Shown: one piece after another, positions 46,433-57,900 of the stretch | How the letters are laid out: each line of letters begins with the position of its first letter | Numbering within the stretch: position 1 is the stretch's first letter | Source of the DNA: Mastigias papua | Lineage: Eukaryota > Cnidaria > Scyphozoa > Rhizostomeae > Mastigiidae | Assembly (NCBI GenBank): GCA_964019165.1 | Contig: OZ025269.1 | Location: 21,246,516-21,310,515 of the forward strand | Direction of reading: 5' to 3' | DNA length: 64,000 bases | The notes under the pieces: generated by a model | Told to the model about the DNA's origin: nothing | The model's input: the letters and a program-made list of their open reading frames with translations, nothing else | The model's database searches: none | Position numbers and translations under genes: made by a program

Positions 46433-46478
46433 ATGGCGGAGGCGGATACAGGGGGTTGCGCTTGTTACACAGAAGACC
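46433..46478 (+). CDS. Candidate first coding exon of an unknown host gene
   Basis: ACCATGG context (46430-46436) starts MAEADTGGCACYTED, 46 bases, and stops at AGAAGACC followed by GTAAGA (46479), an acceptable splice donor. The segment is markedly GC-richer than its surroundings, which is what marks first exons in AT-rich invertebrate genomes. There is no homology and no downstream exon was identified before the LINE at 47.2 kb, so it could be chance. Confidence 0.25.
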
Positions 46479-47244
46479 GTAAGATTTTCCAAAAAAAGTT
46501 TTCCTGTATTCAGTCCTTCAGGTTTAATTCTAGTATGTACCTCTTCGTCGAATTTTCAGCTCTTTTCCCTCCCATCTCTTAGAAATCACAGAGTTTAGTT
46601 CTCCATGGCTGGGCTGTGTCTCGTTGTTGTGTGTCCACAAGATGACTTCTGGGAAGTGATATTGAGGAAGCATAAGAAAAGCAGTTTGGTCTGTGAGCAC
46701 AATGACTTTTAGACCTGGTGTTTGTGTTACAATCCCTAATATCGCTTTTATTATGCAAATGTATGCTGATCTTGACCACTGAAATAGCAACCTGGTGCAA
46801 CAGAAAAAGTCTGTGCTTACGATGGTATCAAAAATTTTTTCCAGAATTTTCATGTTAGAGGTTTCACATGTTTCGAACCAACAAGATAATTAGTTATAGT
46901 TGTTCGTTTTATATTTGGTAGTCAAAAAGCTCTTCCTAGACGATAAATTCAAGGTAAATACCGCAATGACTCGACTGAGCCACCGGGGGTTAATTTGTCT
47001 GAAACGATTTTGCGGACGGGGGCTTATTCGAGGGGAGCTTTTTCGAGAGGAGGGCTTATTAAATTTAGGGGTTTTCAGATCTACCAAGGACAATATTTCA
47101 TTTAATTTTTCAATATGAAATACTTTGATTGAAATGTAAGTGGAGTTGAGATCAAGGAGAAGAAAGTTGGACAGTAGTTCATGTCAAATATTTGCACATG
47201 TGAGCAAACCAATAGCTGAGTTGTTTCATTTTCGTTTCTTTTAG
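46479..47244. other. Non-coding spacer with G-rich repeat half (46980-47090)
   Basis: GGGGGCTTATTCGAGGGGAG, GAGAGGAGGGCTTATT and TTTAGGGGTTTT at 46980-47090 resemble GGGATTTATTCGAAGG, GGGGGCTTATTTTTCGG and GGGGGTTTATGTGGAGGGAG at 50470-50560. The LINE at 47245-50430 lies between the two, so it may have inserted into one such repeat. Confidence 0.4.
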
Positions 47245-48063
47245 TAGCCAACAAAATTTACGATGAAGGACATTTTCCAACAGATATGTCCCGATCTGTC
47301 TTTATTACCTTGCCAAAGAAAGCTGGTGCAACAAAATGTGAGCTCCATCGCACAATAAGCTTAATGAGCCACATGACAAAGGTGAAACTGAAGATTTTAT
47401 TACAGCGAATGAGAGGCAGGACAAAGGGTGAGATATCAGAGGAGCAATTTGGATTCATGCCAGACAAGGGAGCAAGAAATGCAATATTCACGCTTCGAAT
47501 GATAACAGAGAGATGTATTGAGATGCAGAAAGATGTATATATATGTTTTATTGACTATGCAAAAGCTTTTGATAAAGTTCAACATGTAACGTTATTTGAA
47601 ATACTTCAAGAACTGGATGTTAATGGCAAAGATGTAGAACTAATAAAGAATCTCTACTGGCAACAACAAGCAGCTGTACGCATAGGGCAAGATATGAGTG
47701 ACTGGGTAAACATAGCAAGGGGTGTAAGACAAGGGTGTGTTTTATCACCAGAACTACTCTCACTATACACAGAGATGATAATGAGGAAAATCAACCACAT
47801 AGATGGAGTAAGAATAGGAGGGATCAATTTAAATAACATCCGATACGCAGATGATACTGCCATTGTTGCAGATTCAGAAGAACAGCTACAAAACCTTATT
47901 ATTTTGATAGCGGATGAAAGTAGAAAATTTGGTCTAGAAATTAACAAACGAAAGACCCTCTGTATGACCGTTTCAAAGAAGAATGTAAGCCCAAAGTGCA
48001 AATTAGAAATTGATGGAATAGAAATCAAACAAGTAGATAAATTCGAATATCTAGGGAGCTTAA
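47245..48063 (+). pseudogene. RTE-like LINE 2, reverse transcriptase N-terminal part
   Basis: A clean frame: NKIYDEGHFPTDMSRSVFIT, LPKKAGATKCELHRTISLMS, ISEEQFGFMPDKGARNAIFT, DVYICFIDYAKAFDKVQHV, ARGVRQGCVLSPELLSLYTE, NIRYADDTAIVADSEEQLQN (YADD intact), RKFGLEINKRKTLCM and VDKFEYLGSL. It is cut at the TTAA of 48060-48063 by the element 48064-49878 and resumes at 49883. 5' truncated: no endonuclease. Different family from 40235-43245 (different IRLNE-like C-terminus) although the RT motifs are collinear. Confidence 0.9.
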
Positions 48064-49878
48064 AGGGGAAGTTCGGTCCAAAACTAAAATTTGATATGTT
48101 GTAGAGAATGTTGCAAAACCCCATGATCTGAAATATTTTTGCTCTTACTTGTGCACTTTTCCAGATATTCCAAGTTGTTTCTCGTCAAAATCGACCTCGT
48201 GTTAGGCCGCCATTCAAAACTTTTCGATGCAAGGAAGTGGTTGTTGCACTGACATCATCACGTTCAAAAACACACTAAATCCTAAGGTTCCGGTACTAAA
48301 CTATGTGTATTTTGAGAAGAATACTCTCACATTTGTAACCTAAAAACAACTTAATTTTTTACTATTTAGACACAATTACAAATATGCTAGATTGGGAATA
48401 CCCTTTAGATGAAATATGCGGTAACAAAACCTGACCGTAACTCCTATTTTGACAAGTAGCAAAGAGCGTGATAGCGAAAAAATTTCGGATAGAATCAGCA
48501 TATCATATCTTTTCTAACTTATGAAAGACTCTATGTAATTACAATTTTGCAGAAAAGCGCTGGTACCTTTAGTATTACCTGCATGTACCCGAAAATTATT
48601 CCGTCATTAGTAAAGCCAGATAAAGATGAAGTATTTAAGAATATGAGTACTTACTTTGAAATACAAATTTGCCTGCGCCTTGAAGGTACAAAGTAAAGAA
48701 GTTCTGTTTCTATTCTGCAATACTGTTCTAAATAATAGCTTGGCAATAGGATGCATAGTTGAATGGGTACATAAACTAATTCTACTCATATGGTATTTCT
48801 GTAATTGGCAGATAATGTATATTGAGATTTCAATTATCCCCTCTTGGCTTGCTGAAATGACGTTTTCTCTTTCTATAATTTCGAAAGTGGCAAAATATGT
48901 TTTGCCTATGATCGTATTTAACAAGCTGACTTCCCTACTTTATTAATTTTTATCAAATTAACCATGTCTTTCGTGTTCACTGTTGCTTACGCTGTGGAGT
49001 CTTTGCTTTCGTTTGGTTTCACCATCGCTAGAACATTCCTATTTGATATGAAAGTCAACCTCCAAATGTTGATACACGTATCTTTTTTTATAAGAAAAAA
49101 GTTTATAAGAAAATGAGGCTCAAATGGCCAAAATCTTAAGAAAATCCTAAGAAAATCACAAGGCTCAAGTTCAAGAAAATGCTAAGAAAATTACAGTTCA
49201 TCTTCTTTACATGCCAGAAATTGATATTGGCTCATTTTTGCAAACTCTCGTACAAAGATCGAGACTTATGGAGGCCCAACAATTACAGAGTAGCCTGTTT
49301 TAGCCATTTTATTCCTGCAAAAGTTAAGAAAATCTTAAGAAAATCTCAGCCTCAAATTCGAGAAAAGTTAAGAAAATTGAGCCTCAGGAAAAAAAGTGGT
49401 TTTCTTATAAAAAAAACGTGTATTCCTCTCTAGTGTCCATTTCCAAAGATTTATGTGGATATTTATGGGTACTACTAACTATCCTGACTTAGCTAACTGC
49501 AACATCGCTGTCTTTTGAAATACACGCAACTATAAAACTTACTTTATCTTCAGTATTATGTACTCTTATTCTGGTCTTGGTAGTAAAAATAAGTTGCTTT
49601 TAAGTCACAAATGCGAGAGTATTCTTCTCAAAATACACATAGTTTAGTACCGGAACCTTAGGATTTAGTGTGTTTTTGAACGTGATGACGTCAGTGCAAC
49701 AACCACTTCCTTGCTTCGAAAAGTTTTGAATGGCGGCCTAACACGAGGTCGATTTTGACGAGAAACAACTTGGAATATCTGGAAAAGTGCACAAGTAAGA
49801 GCAAAAATATTTCAGATCATGGGGTTTTGCAACATTCTCTACAACATATCAAATTTTAGTTTTGGACCGAACGTCCCA
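48064..49878. mobile_element. 1.8-kb element with ~320-bp inverted repeats, TTAA (or TTA) duplication
   Basis: Left arm 48064-48390 and right arm 49560-49878 are inverted repeats with few differences: AGGGGAAGTTCGGTCCAAAA versus ATGGGACGTTCGGTCCAAAA at the tips, then shared AATTTGATATGTTGTAGAGA, CAAGTTGTTTCTCGTCAAAA, ACACTAAATCCTAAGGTTCC. TTAA lies on both sides (48060-48063 and 49879-49882). Removing the element and one TTAA rejoins the LINE frame as LGSL-IASDAKSN with no lost base, which fixes the boundaries. A TTAA duplication suggests piggyBac-like; TTA would suggest Harbinger. No transposase in the interior. Confidence 0.9.
49072..49425. mobile_element. Nested T-rich MITE-like element
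   Basis: Left ATACACGTATCTTTTTTTATAAGAAAA and right (reverse complement) AATACACGTTTTTTTTATAA then GAAAA, with shared ATGAGGCTCAA/CTGAGGCTCAA further in. The interior repeats AAGAAAATCTTAAGAAAATC many times. It lies inside the 48064-49878 element. Related by its ends to 44960-45358. Confidence 0.55.
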
Positions 49879-50425
49879 TTTAATAGCATCAGATGCAAAA
49901 TCAAATCAAGAAATAAAACGAAGAATTGGAATCGCAAAAACAGCATTTAAATGTATGTCCAACGTGCTCACTGCAAGAAACATTAACAGTCAAACCAAAC
50001 TAAGGCTTATCAAATGTTATATATGGAGTACTATGTTGTATAGATGTGAAACATGGGCAATAAGCGAAGCAATGAAAAAGCTGCTCGAGGCGGCAGAAAT
50101 GTAATTTTTACGGAGGATGATGAAGATCTCTTGGATAAAGAAGGTAACGAATGAAGATGTATTGAGAAGAGCCCTGACTGAACGACAATTAATGAAGCAA
50201 ATAGTGAAGAGACAATGTAGCTTCTTGGGGAACATAGTAAGGAAAGGAGGCATCGAATGTCAAGTGGTAATATGGAAAGTAGAAGGAAAGAGAGATAGAG
50301 GAAAGCAAAGACGGACATTTCTTGGGTGGTTAGGCAAATGCCTAGACAGGCGAGGAGTGGACATCATTCATTTAGCAGAGAACAGAACTTTGTATCATGC
50401 TGTGACATCCAATGTCAGACTCTGA
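49879..50425 (+). pseudogene. RTE-like LINE 2, C-terminal part (resumed)
   Basis: Continues SDAKSNQEIKRRIGIAKTAF, SQTKLRLIKCYIWSTMLYRC, ETWAISEAMKKLLEAAEM, a TAA stop at 50102-50104 (expected Trp), then FLRRMMKISWIKKVTNEDVL, LMKQIVKRQCSFLGNIVRKG, RGKQRRTFLGWLGKCL and a final stop at 50423-50425. Same frame before and after the stop. A dead LINE copy with otherwise good frame, so moderately young. Confidence 0.88.
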
Positions 50426-52285
50426 CAAGGCACTGTACTACGACGATACTGAAACCAGACAACCCTACTGGGGATTTATTCGAAGGTGGGGGCTTATTTT
50501 TCGGAAATCATCTTGGAGGTGGGGGTTTATGTGGAGGGAGCTTTTTCCAAGTAAGGGGATTTGTGAACTTTGAGAATATATGAAGTGATGAACTCTGCAC
50601 GCACTTCGGTTACCAACTGTAAATTGGTCAGGATGCCTCGATAAACGAGTGATCTTTAGAATCGTAGTAGAGAGCAGACAGTATAATAGCTATTAACTTT
50701 TATCTTCATTCAAATAACTTTACACATGGTTCTGTTAGGAGACTCGCATCCCTGCCATTGAACCTTCTAACTCCTAACTCTAAACTCTAACCCATCGTAG
50801 CTCCATCTATTACTCCTCTATCTCTGTTTCTGTCTTTTTGTTCCCTATGAGGGAAGCACTAATATGGTGGAGAAATACTTATTAACGATGCATCAGCATT
50901 TCTGCCGACATAGAGTAATCGTTACTCAGCATAAATACGATATGGGGTAATGCTAGTTTCTTCTATAATGCCTAATCTGGTCATTTATTACGCAAGGGGG
51001 AATACTCCTTAAACCTCGAACAATAGAATGGAATACTGCCTAATGCACAGCCACTGCAAAGCGATTCCTATCGTATGCCTAGAGTTTGTATGATAGACGA
51101 GATTGCTACTTTTGTATTACTTATACCTAACCAAACGTATTTCTTATCAGCTAATACAAATACTTGTGGACATTATACGTGCGTCTTACAACTTAAAGAA
51201 TAGAAATAAACGATATTTACATATGCCTAACTTTCCAGGAGCTTTAGTGGTTCTGTTGGTTTATTTTCGGTCGAGTCCCCGACGTACCTCGTGAACAATT
51301 AATACGAATCGGCACTTTGAGAATGAATGAAAATTGTTCATTTCCTCCAAAGACACATCATACTTCCATTTCATCAAGTAAGTATGCTGAAATTTCTAAA
51401 TTCAAAACCTGGTAGCTTACTTGAGGCTTTAGTATTCAGATATTTTGAAAATACGATAATCTGTTGGATAGAACGATAGAAAGTGCCATAATTTTCCAGC
51501 TAGCTTTTTGGAGCATTCTATATAAGGATTTATTGTTGAAGTTGTATTTAAATTTTGAAATATTTTTCAGAGTACGTATCACGAGTCAAGCAAGGTTTGA
51601 CGTAAATAATAACCTTTTTACTGATTTTCACGCTTAAACAAACGGACTGTTGGACGAAAGAAATTGCAAAGTGAAAAAATATTATTCTGTGTTGTCTTCA
51701 TTTGTTTCACATGAAATGATGACCAATGATATATTTGAAGGCCATAATAACTTCGTCATCGTTTAACAGTTGTTGTCATATGTTAGGACAAGACTGCTAT
51801 TTCCGTCCAACAAAAATGTAGGAAAGTAGAGGCGGGCACGTATTCTTCTATTAGAATTTAATTTGCTATCAGAATGCTTCTTTTGAAGCTTCAGCAGCTT
51901 GAAAGAAGACAACAGAGAAGACGAACTAGATTATATTGGGGGAATTAAGGGATTATTGAACAAGTATATAAGGCAAATTTTGTAAATTTCGAGGCCCCCT
52001 CTCTCTTCGGTAATGCATCAGGAGTCTCCACCACCCTCCCACAATTACGTAACAAAGTAGCTTTACCCTCCCCCCTCCCTGCTTCTTTCATTTTCCTCTT
52101 ATCAATCGTGTTTACATACGAAACCCATTGTCAGTCAGACTAGTTCTCTCACACGGCCAAACAGAAGTTCTCTTTTAGAAATTACAAAATTTGTCATTTC
52201 TGTTGGAAATTTACTGTGATTCCTTGTATTCTGGGAGTAGCTATGAGAATACAGTATGCAAGGGCGAATTTGCTTAGTGTTAAAG
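50426..52285. other. Non-coding region with G-rich repeat half (50470-50570)
   Basis: See the spacer at 46479 for the G-rich motif pair. Otherwise no coding feature or structured repeat was recognised through 52285. Confidence 0.35.
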
Positions 52286-52289
52286 TGCT

Positions 52290-52600
52290 GTAACTTTATT
52301 CTTTTGAAAACATTGAACACAGCAAAAGAAACTCAATTACATGCAAATGTCCGAAAATGGCAAAAGCATCCGATAGAATTTCTGTTCGGTTGTAGCCCCC
52401 CATGCGTCCCAGCCACTGTGCCACCGCTCGCAACAATACTAGAAGGTACTAATTCAAAGAACTATTTAAAAGAAAAAATTTTAAAACTGAAAAGCTTTAT
52501 TCAGCCACCTCTCCAATAAGCCTTGATAGATCACGAACCACATTGTAAATGTTAAAAGCTTTTATGAAAAGAACGCAAACACATGTTAATAGATAGTCAC
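52290..52600 (+). repeat. Duplicated segment E2 (match to 33641-33983)
   Basis: Same orientation as E1: CCACTGTGCCACCGCTCGCA, CTAGAAGGTACTAATTCAAA, CTCCAATAAGCCTTG and GAAAAGAACGCAAAC. Unlike E1, the sequence continues past AAAAGAACGCAAA without the inverted arm, so E2 preserves the undisturbed order. Confidence 0.55.
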
Positions 52601-52894
52601 AATATTTTCAAAATTCCCTCTCGTTATCCAGTCCCCTTCTTAGAGCTGTTACAGTGTATAGAAAAGTTAGGTACTGGCATTGTTTGCAGGTACATTCTTT
52701 TCCAGCCAACATTTGTTGCTTGTTTGAAAGCCAGCCTTGTTGGCTCATTTTTGACTCTCATGTTTCAGAGGAAACTCCCCCTTAAAGAGAATAACTCTTT
52801 GCCAGAGCTCTTTGTATTTGGCTTGGTAGCTTGCAAAGAGTTTTTATTCATAGAATATAATTTACTTGCTTCTTTTTCATGATGTCTCAGTGAC

Positions 52895-53870
52895 ATAATG
52901 TCCGCAAATCATTCTGTAACAACAAGTAAGTTAAAACAGCTTTCCGTCTGACGTATTGAATGCACCTACGTTGAACACCATCAGCAAATGTATTAAAGTC
53001 TTCTACGAGAACAGTAATGGTTAGTTGCATGGCACGATAGTTTTGAGCTTTTCATAAGAGGTTTTAACCTAGAATTGTTGGAGTGGTTCTATAGCAACAG
53101 AGTAGTATACTAGTATGAGATTGTTGGGACTGTTTACTGACGTTGTATTTCTGGCTTGTTCAATTTATTGTACTTTGCTACAGGTTTGAAACCTTTGCAA
53201 AAATAGGCAGTAATATATGTGTCATAATGAGTGACAGTTTGTTGATCAACAGAAGTATTGTCATTTGTTTGAAGTTCCATTGTTTTGAATTTTCCATGAA
53301 GAAGGAGTATGGAGGGACACAATTTGCCATTCATAATCGCATTTAGTATTGTATTTAGATAAATATCTGTTATGTTACTCATACATAGCTCTTTAAATGT
53401 ATGTTGGCACGAAAAGGGCATTACTGAGAAGATACCTTTAATAGATAAGTATTTAGTTATGAAGAAAAGCATTGTGTATATGAAATTCTATGGTCTTGCA
53501 GCAATATGCAGTTGCATAACCGACTTAGGTTGGGATTGGGACAAATCCTAAATGCCCCACAAGATGTGTTGAGGAGGCCGAGTTTTTGCATTATTCTATT
53601 TGAAAATTGATTAAATGACTGAATAACCCAGTTAACAGGTTACTGAATGGTTCTTGTCCCTTTGTTCCCTTGCGAATAAAAAGGATAGCTGTATCGTGCT
53701 GTCTTCATGTTTCCCTTTTGATGGAGTGAAACTTCTCGTTGGATGACCATGGAGCTCTTAAAGACAGGTTTACTCAAATTTACTGTTTGAGATCTAATAG
53801 TGTACGGTGTTTTTGTCAAGCCTTGCAATCTTCTTTACCTGATTTGACTAACATTTCTTCAAAAAGAAAA
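52895..53870 (+). repeat. Segmental duplication copy D, with candidate exon end at 52925
   Basis: Collinear with the intron-like part of copy C (57100-57760): GGTTAGTTGCATG/TTTAGTTGCATG, GGTTCTATAGCAACAGAGTA/GATTCTATAGCAACGAAGTA, GGGACTGTTTACTG/GGAACAGTTTGCTG, and TTCTATGGTCTTGCAGCAATATG near 53490/TTCTATTGGAAAATGGTCGTGCAGGAATATG. Just upstream ATGTCCGCAAATCATTCTG (52898) runs open for 28 bases (MSANHSVTT) to a GTAAGT donor at 52926, placed as in copy C relative to the shared block. Confidence 0.55.
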
Positions 53871-54438
53871 TTTACATTTGGCACTTGAAAAAGAGGAGAA
53901 AAGAAGCTTGTACTTGATGGAGCTCAATCAATACTAGGAATATTTGGATTCAAAAGCATATTTTTTATGTAACAGCTCCTGGAGAATGTAGGTAGGAGAT
54001 CTCAAATCCACTTTGAACAATGTTAAATTCTGATTGGGTATATAAGAAAAGGTTACTTCAACATTTAGCGTCAATTTCCAAACTGTCTAGCAAGAGCAAC
54101 CAACCAAGAAGTCTTCAAAATAGCCAAACAGCTTGTTGAACCTGTATTCCAAATATTTTACAGAAGAGTTTGACTGGACGTTACTAGCAAATTGTAATAA
54201 AGTTAGCATAGAACTAACAGAGAAATAGCAACTGTAGACTTGACTGATTCCTAGATTCACTTTATGAAATCACTTGAGTCACGTATTCCTCCTGTTGATT
54301 TAATTTTTGCCTAGATTTGGGAAATAATTAAATGTGAAAGGGCCCAGCAGCACCTTATTGCTAAGGGCCCCGAACCGTTTAGTGCACCAGTTACTGGCAA
54401 TATAGCATAAGTGTAGAATGATTAGGAGCAAGGATGCT
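53871..54438. other. Non-coding spacer
   Basis: No recognisable feature. Confidence 0.35.
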
Positions 54439-54439
54439 T

Positions 54440-55450
54440 GCTTAAGTTTCAGAAATAATAACATTTCACAAGTCTACGAGGCTCTCAATACGGACCTTGA
54501 AGCATGTATGGCTGAAAGGTAACAAACTATCCTTTAAACGTGGCTAAAACACAATCGATGGTTATTTCCACAAAGCAGAAACATGCTGCCTTAAGACATC
54601 AGACAGACCAACAAAATCTAAATATACGCCATAGTCCATTAGAGGCTGTCCAAAATACGAAACATATAGGAGTCTATATTTATAATACTCGTGATTGGAA
54701 GAAACGTATTCAAGAAATATCCAGGAAAATCTCACGATCACGGGCTGCTGAAATACGCGAAAAGATTTCTACCCTTTCAGTAACTAAAAGACATATATAC
54801 TAGCATAATAGATCCACATTTTCGCTATTGTTGTTCAGTTTTTGGTGCGTTTGTGGACTAATCGAAATTCAACAATTACAGAAACTTCAAAATAGAGCAG
54901 CAAAAACAATCACTGGCAGTAATTATGACGCTCCCAGTAAGCTCTAATTGAAGTTTTGGGCTGGAAAACAGTTGAAGATCTAAGCCAGAGCGAAAAAAGT
55001 TATGGTTTTTAAATCAGTAAATAGGCTTGCTCCACAATATCTCTCCGATCTTTTTGAGGCTAATTCGACTAACTCCTGGTATGGTCTAGGGTGTACAGAT
55101 ACTGACCCTTAGGCTACCGAAGAAAGTGTCATCGAATTGACAAAAAAGTGTCTCATATAGGGAGCGATATTGTGGAACAGCCCACCATCTATAGCAAAGC
55201 GGGTATCTCACCTTGCCACCTTTAAAAGCAGCATTATGTAGCATTCTGTAAGATTTTAGATTGCTTGTATATTTTAGAATTATCTCTATACATTTTATTC
55301 TTCTCGCAGATAGGCCTTTTATCATATGGTATTATTGTAATTAGGTTAGATTTAGATTTTATTAGATGTATTATGTATTTAGTTAGAGGGCCCCTTGTAA
55401 AGCAGCTAAGGCTGAAGGATTGCCCTCCTTAAATATGTTTAATAAATAAA

Positions 55451-55503
<53 letters not shown>

Positions 55504-55505
55504 AT
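54440..55505 (+). pseudogene. CR1-like LINE, RT C-terminal third, 3' stem and (AAAT)n tail
   Basis: Broken frames give YEALNTDLEACMAER, LNVAKTQSMVISTKQKH (54535-54585), NTKHIGVYIYNTRDWKKRIQ, ISRKISRSRAAEIREKISTL, IEIQQLQKLQNRAAKTITGS (54865-54920), VNRLAPQYLSDLFEANST, and GAILWNSPPSIAKRVSHLAT near 55160-55215. The 3' UTR carries the CR1-like stem GAGGGCCCCTTGTAAAGCAG...AAGGATTGCCCTC (55386-55428), followed by a (TAAA)n tail to 55505. The similarity to the minus-strand LINE (36160-39046) in QKLQNRAA and the stem suggests a related family. Many stops; old. Confidence 0.8.
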
Positions 55506-55812
55506 GCTTGACTCAATGGAAAATGGGGATACTTGTAAATGATTCAACTGCTCCTCTAGCTCATACAATACTGCGCATAGATAATGTAAAGCAAGAGTTG
55601 TAGAGCAAGTGCTATTATTTCTATGACCTGTAAGATTATGTAGAGGATTTGCTCAGAGAACCGTTGGAAATGAATTCTCCAAGGTGTGTTTACATAAGAG
55701 GCATTTTGCGAGAAACTGCAAGCACATAGAAATTCATAGATTGCATGACGGCATTTGTTACCTACCACGGAATACATATGAAGTTCCGAATACTCAAGTG
55801 TGTAAGGGAGAT
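55506..55812. other. Non-coding spacer
   Basis: No recognisable feature. Confidence 0.35.
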
Positions 55813-55813
55813 C

Positions 55814-56057
55814 TGGGCATTGACAAGCCCAAGGGCCACATATGGCCCTTCGATTGATTCTTGACTGGCCCGTGAAAGACCGCATAAAAAGTAAAAGGTG
55901 AAGCTGCTTGGTCTATTTTTAGATGTTGGGTTTTTATCGAACGTCTTTAATAATACAGACAATATTGTGTAGAAATTTATTCAATCCATTTGGTTAGGCT
56001 CTCCTCAATATTTCTGCTTCTAATTTGGCCCTTTGGATAGAATAATTTCCTACCCCT
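55814..56057. mobile_element. Possible hAT-like MITE
   Basis: The right end (reverse complement CAGGGGTAGGAAATTATTCT...AAAGGGCCAAATTAG) and left region (CTGGGCATTGACAAGCCCAA, GGGCCACATATGGCCC) resemble hAT MITEs of the CAGGGGTNGGCAA type. The left boundary and 8-bp duplication could not be established. Confidence 0.3.
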
Positions 56058-56619
56058 GGGTAAAAGCTTGTTTCAAATTTAGAACTTCTCATGTGCCGAA
56101 CTCAGTTCAATTTGGCACGGCAGCTGAGAGTGTTCAGTACGACACCCGTTTAAATGTAGAGCTTAATTTTGCCGCTCGAATATCAAGCTAAAATTCTTAC
56201 ATCAAATATTTCAAGTTTGTTGATAAATTATATACCATATGAAAGTACTTGTCACGTACGTCACATATATGCAACAATATTTGCTGCATTCTGCATGGGA
56301 GGGAAATTATAATGAGAAAAAAGCTCATGCAAGTACAAAGCATTTGGTTTGGCACTTGAAAAGTTCGACGTTTGAAACCAAGCCTAGCCTTAGTTTAGTG
56401 CAGCTCAGGAAGAGAATCCCGCACTTAACTAGATCTGCCATGCCTAATTGATTCAAACGTCGCCCTTCTCATGCATTAATTCTCGAGTTAAGTTTTGCAC
56501 ATTAGATGTGCGACTTTTGAAACGCGCCTTACTTCGCAGCATATTGGTTCATAGAAATACAACTCCCACTGGGCTCCCAAAGAGCTATTGCATTCAGCAA
56601 CTTTCAAGATCATGACAAT

Positions 56620-56711
56620 GAGATTTGACTCCGCCTCGTGCTTTCCTCGGCCAATCATTGTTTTTCATTCACTCTACCTCATGCTTTTCTCAGCCAATCA
56701 TTGCTTTGAGT
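56620..56711 (+). promoter_or_regulatory. Tandem CCAAT-box repeat upstream of copy C exon
   Basis: Two 42-bp tandem copies: CTCCGCCTCGTGCTTTCCTC then GGCCAATCATTG, and CTCTACCTCATGCTTTTCTC then AGCCAATCATTG. Each contains a CCAAT box (about 56651 and 56693). The second lies about 140 bp upstream of the ATG at 56836, a normal promoter distance. Confidence 0.4.
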
Positions 56712-56835
56712 CCAGGCAATTGAAATGAATTGCATGACTAAACAATGGCATGATTTCGCAAACCTGACATTCACTTGGAATTGCAGTGTAATTGTGTCAC
56801 CACCAGAGCGGAAGATTTTGAGAGCATCTTGCAAA

Positions 56836-56851
56836 ATGGATGCTTCGATCT
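56836..56851 (+). CDS. Candidate first coding exon, copy C (MDASI, donor GTAAGT)
   Basis: AAAATGGATGCTTCGATCT is followed by GTAAGT at 56852. The short exon would encode MDASI plus one base. The surrounding GTGTCACCACCAGAGCGGAA (56795-56814) and GATGCTTCGAT-TGTAAGTTC are conserved in copies A (6480) and B (28792), where the ATG is ATA. Because conservation spans the exon-donor junction in three copies and CCAAT boxes lie upstream, a duplicated host promoter/first exon is plausible. No later exon was recognised. Confidence 0.35.
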
Positions 56852-57900
56852 GTAAGTTCGCTTTTATACTTTATACATGTTCTTCATTAGCTATTGGAAA
56901 CTTTCATAAGCGTGTGGAATAGTGAGCAGTATACAAATGTCCTCAACATGATCAAGATCTGATAAATGATTTGCCTATTCTATGTTCAGTAGATTTTTCA
57001 TTCACAGACATTTACCGTTCAGTATGTAGCCCAGAATCGATCATCAGATATATAGAAATTGCAAATGATCCTCTTTTGCCTTCATAAACCTGCATAAACC
57101 GTATTGACGTCTTATATAGCGACTTTATGTTTAGTTGCATGCAAATTAAAGAATATAATTGGCGCCAAAATCTTATGCTATCCAGAAAGAGATTTAAACC
57201 TTAATTTGAGCAGACGATTCTATAGCAACGAAGTAATACATTAGCAATATATAACTGGAACAGTTTGCTGGCATTTTGTTATTGGCTTTTGGTTTTTGCG
57301 GCACTTAGCTACTTTTCGCCATTTCTTGAAGGTTCTAGTTTTTTTTTATTTTATACGAAGCACGAGCAAAGTTAGAGCTAACACGGGGGGTGTAATTGAA
57401 CTTAGTTTTTCTATTCTTTTGCATTATTTCTTGTCCTGTAATTGCTAGTGATGTGATTTTATTTCATTTGATTTCATATGATATCATATGCGACCATGTG
57501 CTGTTTGACAGTTAAGGAGTGATACCCTTGAGCTTTTCGAGTGATTTCCAAGGGGCGATCGTTACTTAAATTGAAATTGGTAGTTATAGAGAAATATATT
57601 CTTCTCTACTTTAAAGGCAGTTCTGTAGATATATGCTAGTATGAAAATGGCATGGTAGAAAGGTTTTGTTGAACAGGTAGTTAGTCCTCAAAAGCATAAG
57701 ATATATCAAGTAGAAGTTCTATTGGAAAATGGTCGTGCAGGAATATGTTGCAAACTAGAATGGTTCGAATTATTGTACATCATGGAAAATATCGTGCTGG
57801 AATTGATGCAAGACTTGTGTAAAATAGCGAAAACAATAGCCATACAGTAATTCATGGGCAGCGGAGCCAGGAGGGGTGAGGATCTGTTGCCCCTTCACTT
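56852..57900 (+). repeat. Segmental duplication copy C, intron-like part
   Basis: Matches copy B just after the donor (CATAAGCGTGTGGAATAG at about 56907) and copy D further on (57110-57760). Thus it links the two. No coding sequence recognised. Confidence 0.55.

Noticed and set aside
46868..46888. B-box-like TTGGTTCGAAAC (minus strand) suggesting a tRNA or tRNA-derived SINE
   Set aside because: No A box at the proper distance and no cloverleaf could be drawn; no tRNA gene was found anywhere in the window.
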